Positions 44,747 through 53,454 of a stretch of 64,000 bases of DNA are shown here, in pieces; position 1 is the first letter of the stretch; every line of letters begins with the position of its first letter. The position numbers were made by a program, and so were the translations under genes. This DNA comes from Novosphingobium sp. G106 (GTDB lineage: Bacteria; Pseudomonadota; Alphaproteobacteria; Sphingomonadales; Sphingomonadaceae), in NCBI RefSeq assembly GCF_019075875.1, contig NZ_JAHOOZ010000002.1, positions 186,001 through 250,000 on the forward strand, in the 5' to 3' direction. Below the pieces are notes generated by a model. That model saw only the letters and a program-made list of their open reading frames with translations. It did no database searches and was not told the origin of the DNA.

Positions 44747-45138
44747 TGCTCCGCTATGGACTCGCACTCCTTGGTGGCTTTGCCGTGTTGGCGTTGGGGA
44801 TCACCGCCCATCAGCCAGCGACCGCGGGGACCGAGAGCCCCAAGATTCAGGCGACCGCCCATCTCTACGATACATACTGTGCTCAATGCCACGGTGTTCA
44901 GCGGAACGGAAAGGGCATCAATACGGTCGGCCTGTCGGTTCAACCGCGTGACCACAGCGATACCGTCGCGATGTCGTCGCTCCCGCGCGAACAGATCATC
45001 AAGGCCATTACCGACGGAGGGGCATCGGTCAACAAGTCAGCTCTGATGCCGTCATGGTCCGGCGTCCTCAGCAAGGACCAGATCGAGGATATGGCCGACT
45101 ACCTCATGTACGTCTGCAAGTGCGACCAGAAAAAGTGA
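44743..45138 (+). CDS. ncgC: monoheme cytochrome c (NcgC-like)
   Basis: 131-residue class I cytochrome c with an N-terminal signal (YGLALLGGFAVLALGITA) and one heme motif, CAQCH at residues 46-50; the axial Met is probably in KSALMPSWSGVLS. The C-terminus ends YVCKCDQKK, an unusual extra Cys pair that could form a disulfide or bind metal. It is the likely direct electron donor to NirK. ATG at 44743 overlaps the preceding stop. Short size and position agree with ncgC. Confidence 0.85.
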   Translation: MMLRYGLALLGGFAVLALGITAHQPATAGTESPKIQATAHLYDTYCAQCHGVQRNGKGINTVGLSVQPRDHSDTVAMSSLPREQIIKAITDGGASVNKSALMPSWSGVLSKDQIEDMADYLMYVCKCDQKK

Positions 45139-45165
45139 TCATCATCAGCAACGAGGGGTAATAAT

Positions 45166-46089
45166 ATGAGAAAATCTCTGCTTCTTGCCGCGTCCGCCTT
45201 CATTGGACTGGCCTGCCAGCCTGCGCTTGCCAAGGACGTTGAACTCCGCCTCACCGCCAAAGAGGTTTCCCTGCCGATCGACAACAAGGGGACGATGCAG
45301 GCCTCATGGACTTACGAAGGACAGGTTCCCGGGCCCGTGCTGCGCGTCACGGAGGGCGATCGCGTCACGATCGTGCTGACCAATGATGCCGCCAACAAGA
45401 ACTCGCATTCGATCGACTTGCACGCCGCACGCGTCGACGTCGTCAAGGATTTCGAGGCAATCAAGCCCGGCGAGACGAAGACCTTCAGCTTCGTCGCGAC
45501 CTACCCGGGCGCCTTTTATTACCATTGCGGCTCCGACCCCATGTATCAGCACATCGCTCGCGGTATGTTCGGCGTTATCCTTGTCGATCCCAAGGATACG
45601 AAAGCCCTGCCGCCTGCGGACCGCGAATATGTTCTCGTCCAGTCGGAGGTCTATCCGAACCCCGACGACCTTCACTCGATCATGAAAAGCGACTGGAATC
45701 ACGTCGTCTTCAACGGCGTCGCCTTCAAGTACGATCCGGTGCACGATCCGGCATCGACGAAAATGCTCGTGGCAAAGCCCGGCGAACGCGTGCGGGTCTA
45801 TTTCGTCAACGCCGGTCCGAATGAATATTCAACGCTCCATCCCATCGCCGGCATCTGGGACGCTGTCTATCCGAGCGGCAATCCTAAGAACAAGAAAGTC
45901 GGTATGCAGAGCCTAGTCGTCGGCCCCGGCGACGGCGCAACCTTCGATCTCATTTCTCCGGTCGAAGGTGCCAATGTAATCGTCGATCATTCCATGGCTC
46001 ATGCGCATACGGGTGCCATGGCAGTGGTAATGTTTTCGAAAGACGCCGACCCCAATATGGGTCGCGGGAACCTCATCCTCGTACCCTGA
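45166..46089 (+). CDS. nirK: copper-containing nitrite reductase
   Basis: 307-residue periplasmic NirK, reducing nitrite to nitric oxide. A Sec signal (LLLAASAFIGLACQPALA) is cleaved before KDVELRL. Copper ligands: HSIDLHAA with His81, the catalytic Asp84 and His86; YYHCGSDPMYQHIARGMFG with His120, Cys121, His129 and Met134 (type 1 site); STLHPIAGIWD with the second catalytic His225; VDHSMAHAH with His275. This is the full NirK set. It is the last gene of the operon, 27 bases after ncgC, with GAGGGG before the ATG. It is a little shorter than typical NirK but intact. NO it produces would be sensed by the neighbouring NsrR. Confidence 0.92.
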   Translation: MRKSLLLAASAFIGLACQPALAKDVELRLTAKEVSLPIDNKGTMQASWTYEGQVPGPVLRVTEGDRVTIVLTNDAANKNSHSIDLHAARVDVVKDFEAIKPGETKTFSFVATYPGAFYYHCGSDPMYQHIARGMFGVILVDPKDTKALPPADREYVLVQSEVYPNPDDLHSIMKSDWNHVVFNGVAFKYDPVHDPASTKMLVAKPGERVRVYFVNAGPNEYSTLHPIAGIWDAVYPSGNPKNKKVGMQSLVVGPGDGATFDLISPVEGANVIVDHSMAHAHTGAMAVVMFSKDADPNMGRGNLILVP

Positions 46090-46363
46090 GGCTGAGCCCC
46101 CTTTTCCCGCGTCCCGGGCGTAGGCAACTGCGCCCAGCGCCGCGGCTTCGCGATGAACCCGGCCGGCCCCCAGCGACCCTACCGGCCGGGTCCATATGCG
46201 GCGCCGCGGCGCATACATAACAGGCCAGCCGGTGTAAGAATGCCGCCATCGAGCCCATCCAAGTCAGCGGCATTCGATCATTCAGTTCCGAACGGTCAGC
46301 TGCTTCAAATTGACGTGCCGACCCCATCGATTTACGAGTCCGGCTGACAAACAATTCTCGACG
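46090..46363. other. intergenic region, no supported gene
   Basis: About 270 bases between nirK and the DUF2971 remnant. The sequence is rich in GC palindromic pieces (such as GGCGCCGCGGCGC near 46200) but has no supported coding frame. It may contain the nirK terminator and old ends of the decayed gene. Confidence 0.35.
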
Positions 46364-47147
46364 CTACAGCATGTACCCGTATCGCCAACTGGTTGCATCA
46401 ACGTCGTAAGCCTCGAGCGCATATGAGCCTGATCTCGAGGTAACCTTGCGGACGATGAAGTCCAGACGACCCTGCTGCACCGCCAGCTCTCTCGATCAAG
46501 GCCGTTGGAGCGCGCGTGCCCAGGATCACGCCCACGACGAGGCCGCTGTCAATCGCCTGGTAGAAGGGCCTGTCAGATGGCCCCGAACATATCACACGGA
46601 ACTCTTCCTCATAGGCCCATTCCTGCGACTTGGTGAAAAGGGCGGGGGGGCTAACATTTCGGCCCGCGGCACTTGAGACCACCGGAGGTTGGGCACCTGC
46701 GATCGATAGGCAATTGCGCCGCTCACCACGTGGTCGGCGAACGTCTCGATGGCCGACACCAACTCCCGCCGATAAATGATCGCGAAACCCCGATGGTCGC
46801 GAGCATAGTGTGCCCACATCAGATGGCTGTCCCAGCGCTGAGCGAGGCAAAGCACATAGAGCTGTTGCAGAATATTCTGCCGCGGCACGAAATTGGCATT
46901 TCCAGTCTGCGCTCCCGCCGGAAAGATACGCCCAGCCGTGCTCGAGGTCCTCGGCGCTGCAGCCCGGATCTTCGGTCTTCTGCCAAGCGTCAAAGGCCTC
47001 ACGGCTGGGCACGATCGAGTTGAATTTGAACTCGAAGGGGTCGTCGAACTCGAGCGCGGAGGTGAACTTCAGCGATCCATTATCCACGGCTTTGTCAAAG
47101 ATATCACCCAGCGCGGGCCCATCGCCGCCGACGAATTTGTAGAACAT
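46364..47147 (-). pseudogene. DUF2971 protein, multiple frameshifts
   Basis: Remnant of a DUF2971 gene (often a partner in defence or toxin-like loci; function unknown). The frame from ATG 47147 gives FYKFVGGDGPALGDIFDKAV and SALEFDDPFEFKFNS. At about 46885 homology moves to another frame: ILQQLYVLCLAQRWDSHLMW then AHYARDHRGFAIIY. At a run of seven G (46643-46649) it returns, giving LFTKSQEWAYEEEFRVI, and near 46490 shifts again to ELAVQQGRLDFIVRKV, ending at a stop near 46364. Three shifts exclude a single sequencing error, so the gene is dead. Confidence 0.75.
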
Positions 47148-47226
47148 GGGTCCGACATATCCACATTCGCGGACGTCACTATAGAGCGATAATCAAATAG
47201 GCTGACCTGGATTGCTCGGATCGCGC

Positions 47227-48615
47227 TCATGCCGGAGCGCCGCGCCTTGATGCTCCCAGCCATGCGGCGACCCGGGGCAAATGTGGGAGTGCGAGCCTTT
47301 CAAACAGCCAGAGGACCACGAGAGAGGCGGCCAGAAGCGGCAGCACAGCAGCAAGCACCAGCGCTATTGCGACGACGATGCCCATGCGTTCGGTGAATTT
47401 CGCGGGGGGCGGTGCGCCGAGCCCGTGTTCGGGTTTACGGCGGCGCCACAGAATGAAACCGCTGATGGCCATGACGATCAGTCCGATTGCAGTCAGCACT
47501 CCGATGAGCTGGTTAAGCCAGCCAAAAAGTTGGCCCTCGTGCCAGGCAATCCCGTAGCCGACGATGCGGTCAGCGATATGCCCATCAGCGAAGCCCTCGC
47601 GTGCGATCTCCCGACCGGTGCCGGCATCGTAAGTGATGGTCATTTGTAGAGGCCGATTCTGCGCATCGGATCGTACCGTCCAGGCAAAGATGCCATTCGT
47701 TCCGGCGGGGTCTGGCGGAGTCACGATGACGGGGAAAGCCAGCTGCTCCTGCTTTGCCTTAACGACAAAATCGTCGATGCTGGTACGAACTGCGGGCGGC
47801 GTCGGCACCATGCGCATGGGCGCTGCCTGGTTGTGCATGGCATGGCTGGCGCTGTTCTCGAGCCGGGGCGCTTCGCCGCCTAGTGTCCAAGTCTGCGGAC
47901 CCTTGAGCCAACCCAGTTCCGTCCGAACAGCCTTGAATGCGCCGCCCCACAGTCCGGCCCAAGGCAGGCCGGTAGCGAGCAATAAGAGAACCAGGCCGGA
48001 AATCCAGAACCCGGTCACGGCGTGGAGGTCGCGCCAGAAAACGCGCTTCCCGCTGAGCAATCTCGGCCAGATCACGCCCGCCAGGCCGCCGCGACGCGGC
48101 CACCAGAGATAAAGACCTGATAGCACCAGGACGATCGCCCAGCTTGCAACGAGTTCGACGAGCCAACTCCCCCGCTTGCCAAGCAGCAATTGTCCGTGGA
48201 GCCGTTTGATCCATGCCATCATGCGCGCCTCTGGCAACATGCTTCCCAACACCTCACCTCGCGGCGAGACGAAGGCATCGCAGGCCACGCGGCCATCCGG
48301 TGTGACAAGATGGATCATCGCCGCGTCGCCTGTGCGGTCGGGCAGGCGATAGCTGCTCAGACGCGTGCCGGGGAACGCAGCAAGAGCAGCAGCCACTTGT
48401 ACGTGCGGTTCGACAGCGGACGCAACCGGCAATCCATGGAAAGCGCGCTCTTCCCATCGCTCCACCTGAGGCTTGAACAGGTAGGCTGCCCCCGTCACCG
48501 CCAAGACCAGGATGAAAGGTATGACGATCATTCCTGCATAAAAATGCCAGCGCCAGACGGAGTTATAGAGGCTCGATCGGATGAGGCTCGCCGACCTTGC
48601 TTCATCCGCGCTCAT
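47227..48615 (-). CDS. PepSY-domain membrane protein
   Basis: 462-residue inner-membrane protein of the PepSY-associated TM family, often found with siderophore or metal TonB receptors and probably reducing or handling the imported metal complex. Helices are seen at the N-terminus (WRWHFYAGMIVIPFILVLAV), in the middle (SWLVELVASWAIVLVLSGLY and DLHAVTGFWISGLVLLLLAT) and near the C-terminus. Conserved His residues in RWHFYAG, KRLHGQLLLG and RDLHAVTG could bind heme. The start at 48615 overlaps the TonB-receptor stop (ATGA), making a coupled pair. Length is normal. Confidence 0.87.
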   Translation of the reverse strand: MSADEARSASLIRSSLYNSVWRWHFYAGMIVIPFILVLAVTGAAYLFKPQVERWEERAFHGLPVASAVEPHVQVAAALAAFPGTRLSSYRLPDRTGDAAMIHLVTPDGRVACDAFVSPRGEVLGSMLPEARMMAWIKRLHGQLLLGKRGSWLVELVASWAIVLVLSGLYLWWPRRGGLAGVIWPRLLSGKRVFWRDLHAVTGFWISGLVLLLLATGLPWAGLWGGAFKAVRTELGWLKGPQTWTLGGEAPRLENSASHAMHNQAAPMRMVPTPPAVRTSIDDFVVKAKQEQLAFPVIVTPPDPAGTNGIFAWTVRSDAQNRPLQMTITYDAGTGREIAREGFADGHIADRIVGYGIAWHEGQLFGWLNQLIGVLTAIGLIVMAISGFILWRRRKPEHGLGAPPPAKFTERMGIVVAIALVLAAVLPLLAASLVVLWLFERLALPHLPRVAAWLGASRRGAPA

Positions 48616-50879
48616 TGGAACTCTCCGTTCCATTTCAGGCTGAAGACGAAGGTTCGGCCTGGGTAGGGATGATAGACGAACGCCTTTTCGTTGAGCAGGT
48701 TATCGACGCCTGCGGACAACTCGATAGCCCCCAATCGCCTGCTCGCCTTCACGTCGACGAACGAGAAGGATGAAACGCAGTAGAAGGTATCACACCGCGA
48801 TGTACTGCTATTTTCGATGTTGCGATCAGGCGTGCTTTGATGACGGAAATTTGCAGCCAGTGTCCAATCGGCCGTCGGGCTGTAACGAAGGCTTGCATTG
48901 GCCCGCCACATGGGCACGCGGGGAAATTTGTTACCGACCAACGCCGGATTGAGCGGGTTGCGGGTCACTTCCGCGTCGATCCATGAAACATTGGCATCGA
49001 TCGACAGGCCATCGATCAAGACCTGTTCGGCCGACACGATCAGATCAGCCCCCCAGGTACGGACGTTTCCGATATTGGTCATTAGCGAGCTCTGCGTGAG
49101 ATCGCCTGTGACAGCATCGGGAACAGCGATGGTCTGCGAGAAGATGGTGTCCCGGACGTCCTGCCGATAGCCCGACAGCGTCATCTTCACATTGCCGAAA
49201 CGCCGCGAGGTGGTGACTTGCAGGTCAATCGCCCGTTCGGGCTTCAGAGCAGGATTGAAGCCGTTGAGGTCGAGCTCGCCGACATTGGCGCCGTAGGCGA
49301 TGAGGCCAGCCTGATAGAGTTCGCCCACCGTGGGGAAGCGCGTCGCCAGCGAGGCGGAGACAACGATCTGGGTGAGGGCGTCGGGCTTGAAACTCAGGGC
49401 CGCCTTGGGCGACCAGGCATCATTGTGGCGTTCTCCGTATCGGTCAGTGGCGCCGGCAGCAGTAAGGAAGCCCTGCGAGGCGCGCCAGGTTTCGTACCGC
49501 AAACCAAAGGTCGCGATAAATCGCGGCGACAACGTGATGCCATCCTCGACGAAAGCGCCGATGAGACGGGTCTTACCACCCGACGCATCGCGAAGACCGG
49601 TGACCGTCGCATGCAGCCAATCGGTCGCCGTGTATGTGCGGTTATTGTCCGAGTATCCGGCATAGGAGAGGCCAAGTGCGAGCGTATGGACCCCGAAGCT
49701 TTTCTCGGCCGAGACCTCCAAGCTATTCCAACCGGCGTCGTAGCCAAGGAGCCGCCCCGCGAGCGGTCGTGCGCCGGTCACAACATCGAAATTGTCGGAA
49801 GTCCGGGTCTTGTCGTCAAGGACGTCGAACCGGCTGAAGGAAACGTCCAACTTCCAGCTTGCGGCTTCGCCCGACAGGCCAACGCCCATCAGCAGTTCGG
49901 TCGACCGCGCCGCGCCCACATTTACCCCATCGATGCCGATAAAGGTCGCAGCGCCGCTTGCATCGCGCAGAAAGGTCTTGGGATGGAGCGTATCCTCTCG
50001 CTTCGCAAAGAGCGCCGCGAGACCATGTAGAGCCCAGCCGCCGCCCAAGTCATATTGGCCGCGCATACGAAGCTGATCTTCGCTAGAATCCACTGTCGAG
50101 TCCTGCGCTCCAATCCGCAGGAAGGAGAGTTCCTTGTCGACGATACCCTGGCTGCCAAAGGGAGATGAAGCGTTGACCGTCCGCCATTCCATTGGCTGAC
50201 CTTTATTCTCGAAATGCCGGTAGCTTATCGAGAGGCCGCCGCGTGATCCCAATGTGAAATCAAACCCGGCATCGACCGCCCAGCCGAACAGATCTTCGTC
50301 AGTTTTATAATATTTGTAGTTCTGGCTGAACACTTGCGTGCTGAGGCGAGCGGCCGAGGCAGTGATGTCACGGGTCTTGAGAAGCAAGGTCCCGCCCATC
50401 GAGTTGCCCGAATAGCGCGCAGAGGTCGGCCCATAGATGATCTCTGCACGGGCGATATCGTCCGGAGCCAGCACTCCCCACTTCGGCGCCGTGTCGAAGT
50501 CCGCGCCAAGGAAATTCGAGATGTTGAAGCCATCAACCGTCACCAGCGCTCGCGGCGTCTGCGTCGAGTGCATATTTCGGAAGGAGAGCGTCGCATTGGC
50601 ATCGCCAATGAAGCGTTTACGCACAACCAGAGCGGGCGCGTAGCGTACTGCATCTTCGGCATTGATCGCGTTGATCGCCGCTATCTGCCTACCATCGATC
50701 CCAACGCCAAGCGCTGGAGTCTTGAGTTCGTGCAAGCTCCGGTCCTCTAGGCGGCCGGTAACCACAATATCTGAGGCGAGATCGTGGCCACTGTCCTCAT
50801 CATTCGTGTCTGCGAAGGCTGGAGCGGATGCAGCAAGCAGCGCGGCGAGTCCGCTGGTGGAGAGAAAGAATCTGGACAT
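48612..50879 (-). CDS. TonB-dependent outer-membrane receptor
   Basis: 755-residue outer-membrane transporter with a signal peptide (GLAALLAASAPAFA). The plug starts near DIVVTGRLEDRSLHELKTPA and contains NAEDAVRYAPALVVRKRFIG and ARAEIIYGPTSARYSGNSMG, typical plug blocks. The 22-strand barrel fills the rest and ends with a Phe-rich terminal strand (TFVFSLKWNGEF). Substrate is undecided; with PepSY behind it and DUF2946 in front, a metal such as copper or a metal chelate is the best guess. A start at 50879 places the signal correctly. Confidence 0.9.
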   Translation of the reverse strand: MSRFFLSTSGLAALLAASAPAFADTNDEDSGHDLASDIVVTGRLEDRSLHELKTPALGVGIDGRQIAAINAINAEDAVRYAPALVVRKRFIGDANATLSFRNMHSTQTPRALVTVDGFNISNFLGADFDTAPKWGVLAPDDIARAEIIYGPTSARYSGNSMGGTLLLKTRDITASAARLSTQVFSQNYKYYKTDEDLFGWAVDAGFDFTLGSRGGLSISYRHFENKGQPMEWRTVNASSPFGSQGIVDKELSFLRIGAQDSTVDSSEDQLRMRGQYDLGGGWALHGLAALFAKREDTLHPKTFLRDASGAATFIGIDGVNVGAARSTELLMGVGLSGEAASWKLDVSFSRFDVLDDKTRTSDNFDVVTGARPLAGRLLGYDAGWNSLEVSAEKSFGVHTLALGLSYAGYSDNNRTYTATDWLHATVTGLRDASGGKTRLIGAFVEDGITLSPRFIATFGLRYETWRASQGFLTAAGATDRYGERHNDAWSPKAALSFKPDALTQIVVSASLATRFPTVGELYQAGLIAYGANVGELDLNGFNPALKPERAIDLQVTTSRRFGNVKMTLSGYRQDVRDTIFSQTIAVPDAVTGDLTQSSLMTNIGNVRTWGADLIVSAEQVLIDGLSIDANVSWIDAEVTRNPLNPALVGNKFPRVPMWRANASLRYSPTADWTLAANFRHQSTPDRNIENSSTSRCDTFYCVSSFSFVDVKASRRLGAIELSAGVDNLLNEKAFVYHPYPGRTFVFSLKWNGEFQ

Positions 50880-51006
50880 GACGGGTCCCCGCGAATTGAT
50901 CGGGATTGCGCAATTGCGCGTTGCCAAGCTGCGAGCATCGGGCGCAGGCCGGTACCCGCGTGCCATCCAGGCAGCGGCCGAAACAGGCTCAAAACATCCG
51001 AAGCGA

Positions 51007-51438
51007 TCAAGTGGTACGAGGTGGGCCCTGGGGTGGTGGGCGAAACCGACTGCTGCGCCTCAGGGCAACGGCCGCGACTGCGCGGAATAAGGTCGCAATG
51101 ATGAAGGCGAGGGCAGTCGCCAACACGAGAGGATCGGCGCCAGCGAGCGAGGGCACCGCCAGGATGGAGAACGTGCAAGGTGCCGGCGAGTTGGAGTGTT
51201 TGTTGCTGTCGTCACGATCAGTTTCGTGAATTGCATCGTCGTTCCCTCGGAGCGTCACGGCTTCATATGGTGGAAGAACGCTAAGGCTCTGCCCACTGCA
51301 AGGCTGCATGACAAACGCGCCATTCACGATGCCGGGCATGTAGCCCATCGGAACCACAATCCTGACCATCAGCGCTGCTGCAAGCAAGACCGCGGCCTGC
51401 CTCCAATGGCCCCGACCAAGGCGGCGGCGAACCGTCAC
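51007..51438 (-). CDS. DUF2946-like periplasmic/membrane protein
   Basis: 143-residue protein of the DUF2946 type. It has a basic N-terminus, a helix (AAVLLAAALMVRIVVPMGYM), a Met/Cys-containing stretch (MPGIVNGAFVMQPCSGQ), a polar segment and a second helix (PLVLATALAFIIATLFRAVA) with an Arg/Pro-rich tail. Proteins of this group occur beside copper-linked TonB receptors. The start is a GTG at 51438. It lies 128 bases upstream of the TonB gene on the same strand. A role in copper or metal uptake is inferred by association. Confidence 0.7.
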   Translation of the reverse strand: MTVRRRLGRGHWRQAAVLLAAALMVRIVVPMGYMPGIVNGAFVMQPCSGQSLSVLPPYEAVTLRGNDDAIHETDRDDSNKHSNSPAPCTFSILAVPSLAGADPLVLATALAFIIATLFRAVAAVALRRSSRFRPPPQGPPRTT

Positions 51439-51666
51439 TCCGCCCCGGCCAGTACGGCGGTTGCCGGGCAGGGCGGCGGTGCTGATCTAATTTCCGCTGG
51501 AGTACCCACCTCGGCTCCTATTAATATGCAGATAAAATACCTCTATTAGATTTCCAGAAATATGAAAAATGAATTCCATGCCTTACAAGGCGCAACAATT
51601 TTGTTGTCTGGAGAGAGGCGGCCGAGGCTGTGCCGATCGCCTCGCACGGGCGGCGCTTCGTCGCGA

Positions 51667-52359
51667 TCAATCGAAGATCTGGATCATCACCCTTTGCGTC
51701 AAGGCTTCACAATCAGCACCCGCAAAGGGAAAGGCGCCAATAAGGCTCGCCTGCAGATCAGGAGCCAGGGCCTCACGCAGCCGTCTACGCGCCCGGAATA
51801 ACCGCGTCTTCACTGTAGGTGCGCTTACGCCGGTGGCGTTGGCAATTTCCTCAATGGTTGCCCCTTCAACCTCCCGCATGACGAAAACGAGCCTGAACTC
51901 GGGTGGTAACTCACCGATCGCCGCCTCGAGACGCGCGCGGATCTGTTTGACCGCCAGGTTGCCGTCCGGGCCAGCCCGGTCAATTGATCCGCCCATCAAC
52001 TTTTCGCGATACTCCTCGAGGTCCACTACCGACTCCGCATCGAGCCTGGCACGTCGGCGCTGCGCAACGCGCTCTCGGCCAAGCGCTTCGTTGATGACGA
52101 TACGGGTCAGCCAGGTCGAGAGGGACGAACGGCCTTCGAAATCCCCGATCGCCTTGAGGGCAAGGAGATAGCAGGCCTGTACGGCATCTTCCGCTTCCGC
52201 GCGATTACCCAGGACGCTCCAAGCCGCGCGAAATAGTCGCTGGTTGTTCCTTTCCGTCATGAGCCGGACGGCGCGAGGATCCCGCTGGCTCACCCGCTTG
52301 GCCAGATCGACATCGGAAAGTTGAGCAATATCCTTTTGGGTAACGGGCATCGTCATCAT
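51667..52359 (-). CDS. ECF-type RNA polymerase sigma factor
   Basis: 230-residue ECF sigma factor, paralogue of that at 18517-19227. Region 2: LFRAAWSVLGNRAEAEDAVQ and STWLTRIVINEALGRERVAQ; region 4: LPPEFRLVFVMREVEGATIE and IANATGVSAPTVKTRLFRAR. The shared C-terminal tail is SLIGAFPFAGADCEALTQRV. The start is taken at the ATG at 52359 (MMTMPVTQKD); more upstream starts overlap no gene but lack homology. It is divergent from DUF4142-cupredoxin, which it probably drives. No anti-sigma gene is adjacent. Confidence 0.87.
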   Translation of the reverse strand: MMTMPVTQKDIAQLSDVDLAKRVSQRDPRAVRLMTERNNQRLFRAAWSVLGNRAEAEDAVQACYLLALKAIGDFEGRSSLSTWLTRIVINEALGRERVAQRRRARLDAESVVDLEEYREKLMGGSIDRAGPDGNLAVKQIRARLEAAIGELPPEFRLVFVMREVEGATIEEIANATGVSAPTVKTRLFRARRRLREALAPDLQASLIGAFPFAGADCEALTQRVMIQIFD

Positions 52360-52564
52360 CGTCTTTCGTCTGAGCGAACCAATCTGCCCGACCTTATGGG
52401 CAATGCCCGGGATCGTCGCGGTTGCCTCGAATGACGCTTGGATGCCGCGTGAACGCAAAGGTTCCCGAGGAAGCATCTTCGACAATCACGGGAACCCTGG
52501 CCGCGCTTCGACATCCAAGCCGTGTGGGCAGGAATTGGCCTCCCATCAGTGGAAGGATATCGAG

Positions 52565-53095
52565 ATGCTGAAGAAGGTCGCCCTACTTGGGGCCGCGAGC
52601 CTGCTCATGATCTCCGGCGTTGCCATCTCGCAGGACAAGCCTGCACTCAACGATGCCCAGATAGCGCATATCGCCTACACGGCCGGCGCCATCGACGTGA
52701 CCGCAGGCAAGCAGGCGCTGGAAAAATCTAGGAACAGCGCGGTCCGGGAATTCGCGCAGGAAATGGTCCGTGATCATCAGGCGGTCAACGATCAGGCCCT
52801 CGCATTGGTCAGGAAGCTCGGCGTTTCGCCTCAAGACAATCCCACTAGCCAGGCGCTCTCGCAACAGGCTACCGCAAAGCACACAGAGCTGGCACGGCTC
52901 CGCGGCGCAGCTTTCGACCAGGCCTATCTCCGTAACGAAGTCGCCTATCACCGCACGGTCAACGCCGCGCTCAAGGACACGCTCATTCCAGGCGCGCACA
53001 ATGGTGAACTCAAGTCATTGCTGCAGACCGGGCTCACCCTGTTCACCGAGCACCAGACTCACGCCGAGCAGCTCGCAGCGAGAAACCACCGATGA
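52565..53095 (+). CDS. DUF4142 periplasmic protein
   Basis: 176-residue exported protein. Signal peptide MLKKVALLGAASLLMISGVA; mature part is a ferritin-like helical bundle of the DUF4142 family (ALNDAQIAHIAYTAGAIDVT, REFAQEMVRDHQAVNDQALA, LTLFTEHQTHAEQLAARN) with His and Glu at helix positions as in rubrerythrin-like folds. Such proteins are stress-induced and of unsettled activity. GAAGGA precedes the ATG at 52565. The stop overlaps the cupredoxin start (ATGA). Confidence 0.85.
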   Translation: MLKKVALLGAASLLMISGVAISQDKPALNDAQIAHIAYTAGAIDVTAGKQALEKSRNSAVREFAQEMVRDHQAVNDQALALVRKLGVSPQDNPTSQALSQQATAKHTELARLRGAAFDQAYLRNEVAYHRTVNAALKDTLIPGAHNGELKSLLQTGLTLFTEHQTHAEQLAARNHR

Positions 53096-53418
53096 TGCGG
53101 CGTGCCGCCACGCTCTTCGCGGTCGTCCTGGTAGCGCTTCCAAGCGCTGCCATCGCCGCACCCCCGCCGCGGACCTACACCATCCTCATTGACAAGATGA
53201 AATATGGTCAGTTGCCGCCCGGCCTTCGGGTCGGCGATACGATCATCTGGGTCAACCGCGATCTTTTCCGGCACACGGCAACAGCTTCGGACCGCAGCTT
53301 CGAGGTCGACCTGATGCCGGCAAAGAGTGGTAGGATGGTCTTGCGGCAGCCCGGCTCGATCGCTTTTTTCTGCCGGTTCCATCCGGGCATGCGCGGGCAG
53401 CTCAACGTTGCGCGGTGA
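53092..53418 (+). CDS. cupredoxin (plastocyanin-like)
   Basis: 108-residue periplasmic blue-copper protein: signal peptide LFAVVLVALPSAAIAA, then a small Greek-key fold. Type 1 copper ligands: His in RDLFRHTATASD, and the Cys-His-Met loop IAFFCRFHPGMRGQL. It could shuttle electrons or copper. Overlap with DUF4142 and divergence from the ECF sigma gene make one stress unit. Frame and length normal. Confidence 0.87.
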   Translation: MMRRAATLFAVVLVALPSAAIAAPPPRTYTILIDKMKYGQLPPGLRVGDTIIWVNRDLFRHTATASDRSFEVDLMPAKSGRMVLRQPGSIAFFCRFHPGMRGQLNVAR

Positions 53419-53454
53419 GAATTCTCTCCGCCGCGTCGCCGTCGGCTTCCAGGA

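Noticed and set aside
46073..46354. Minus-strand frame after nirK as a transposase remnant
   Set aside because: No transposase motif could be confirmed and no terminal repeats were found.
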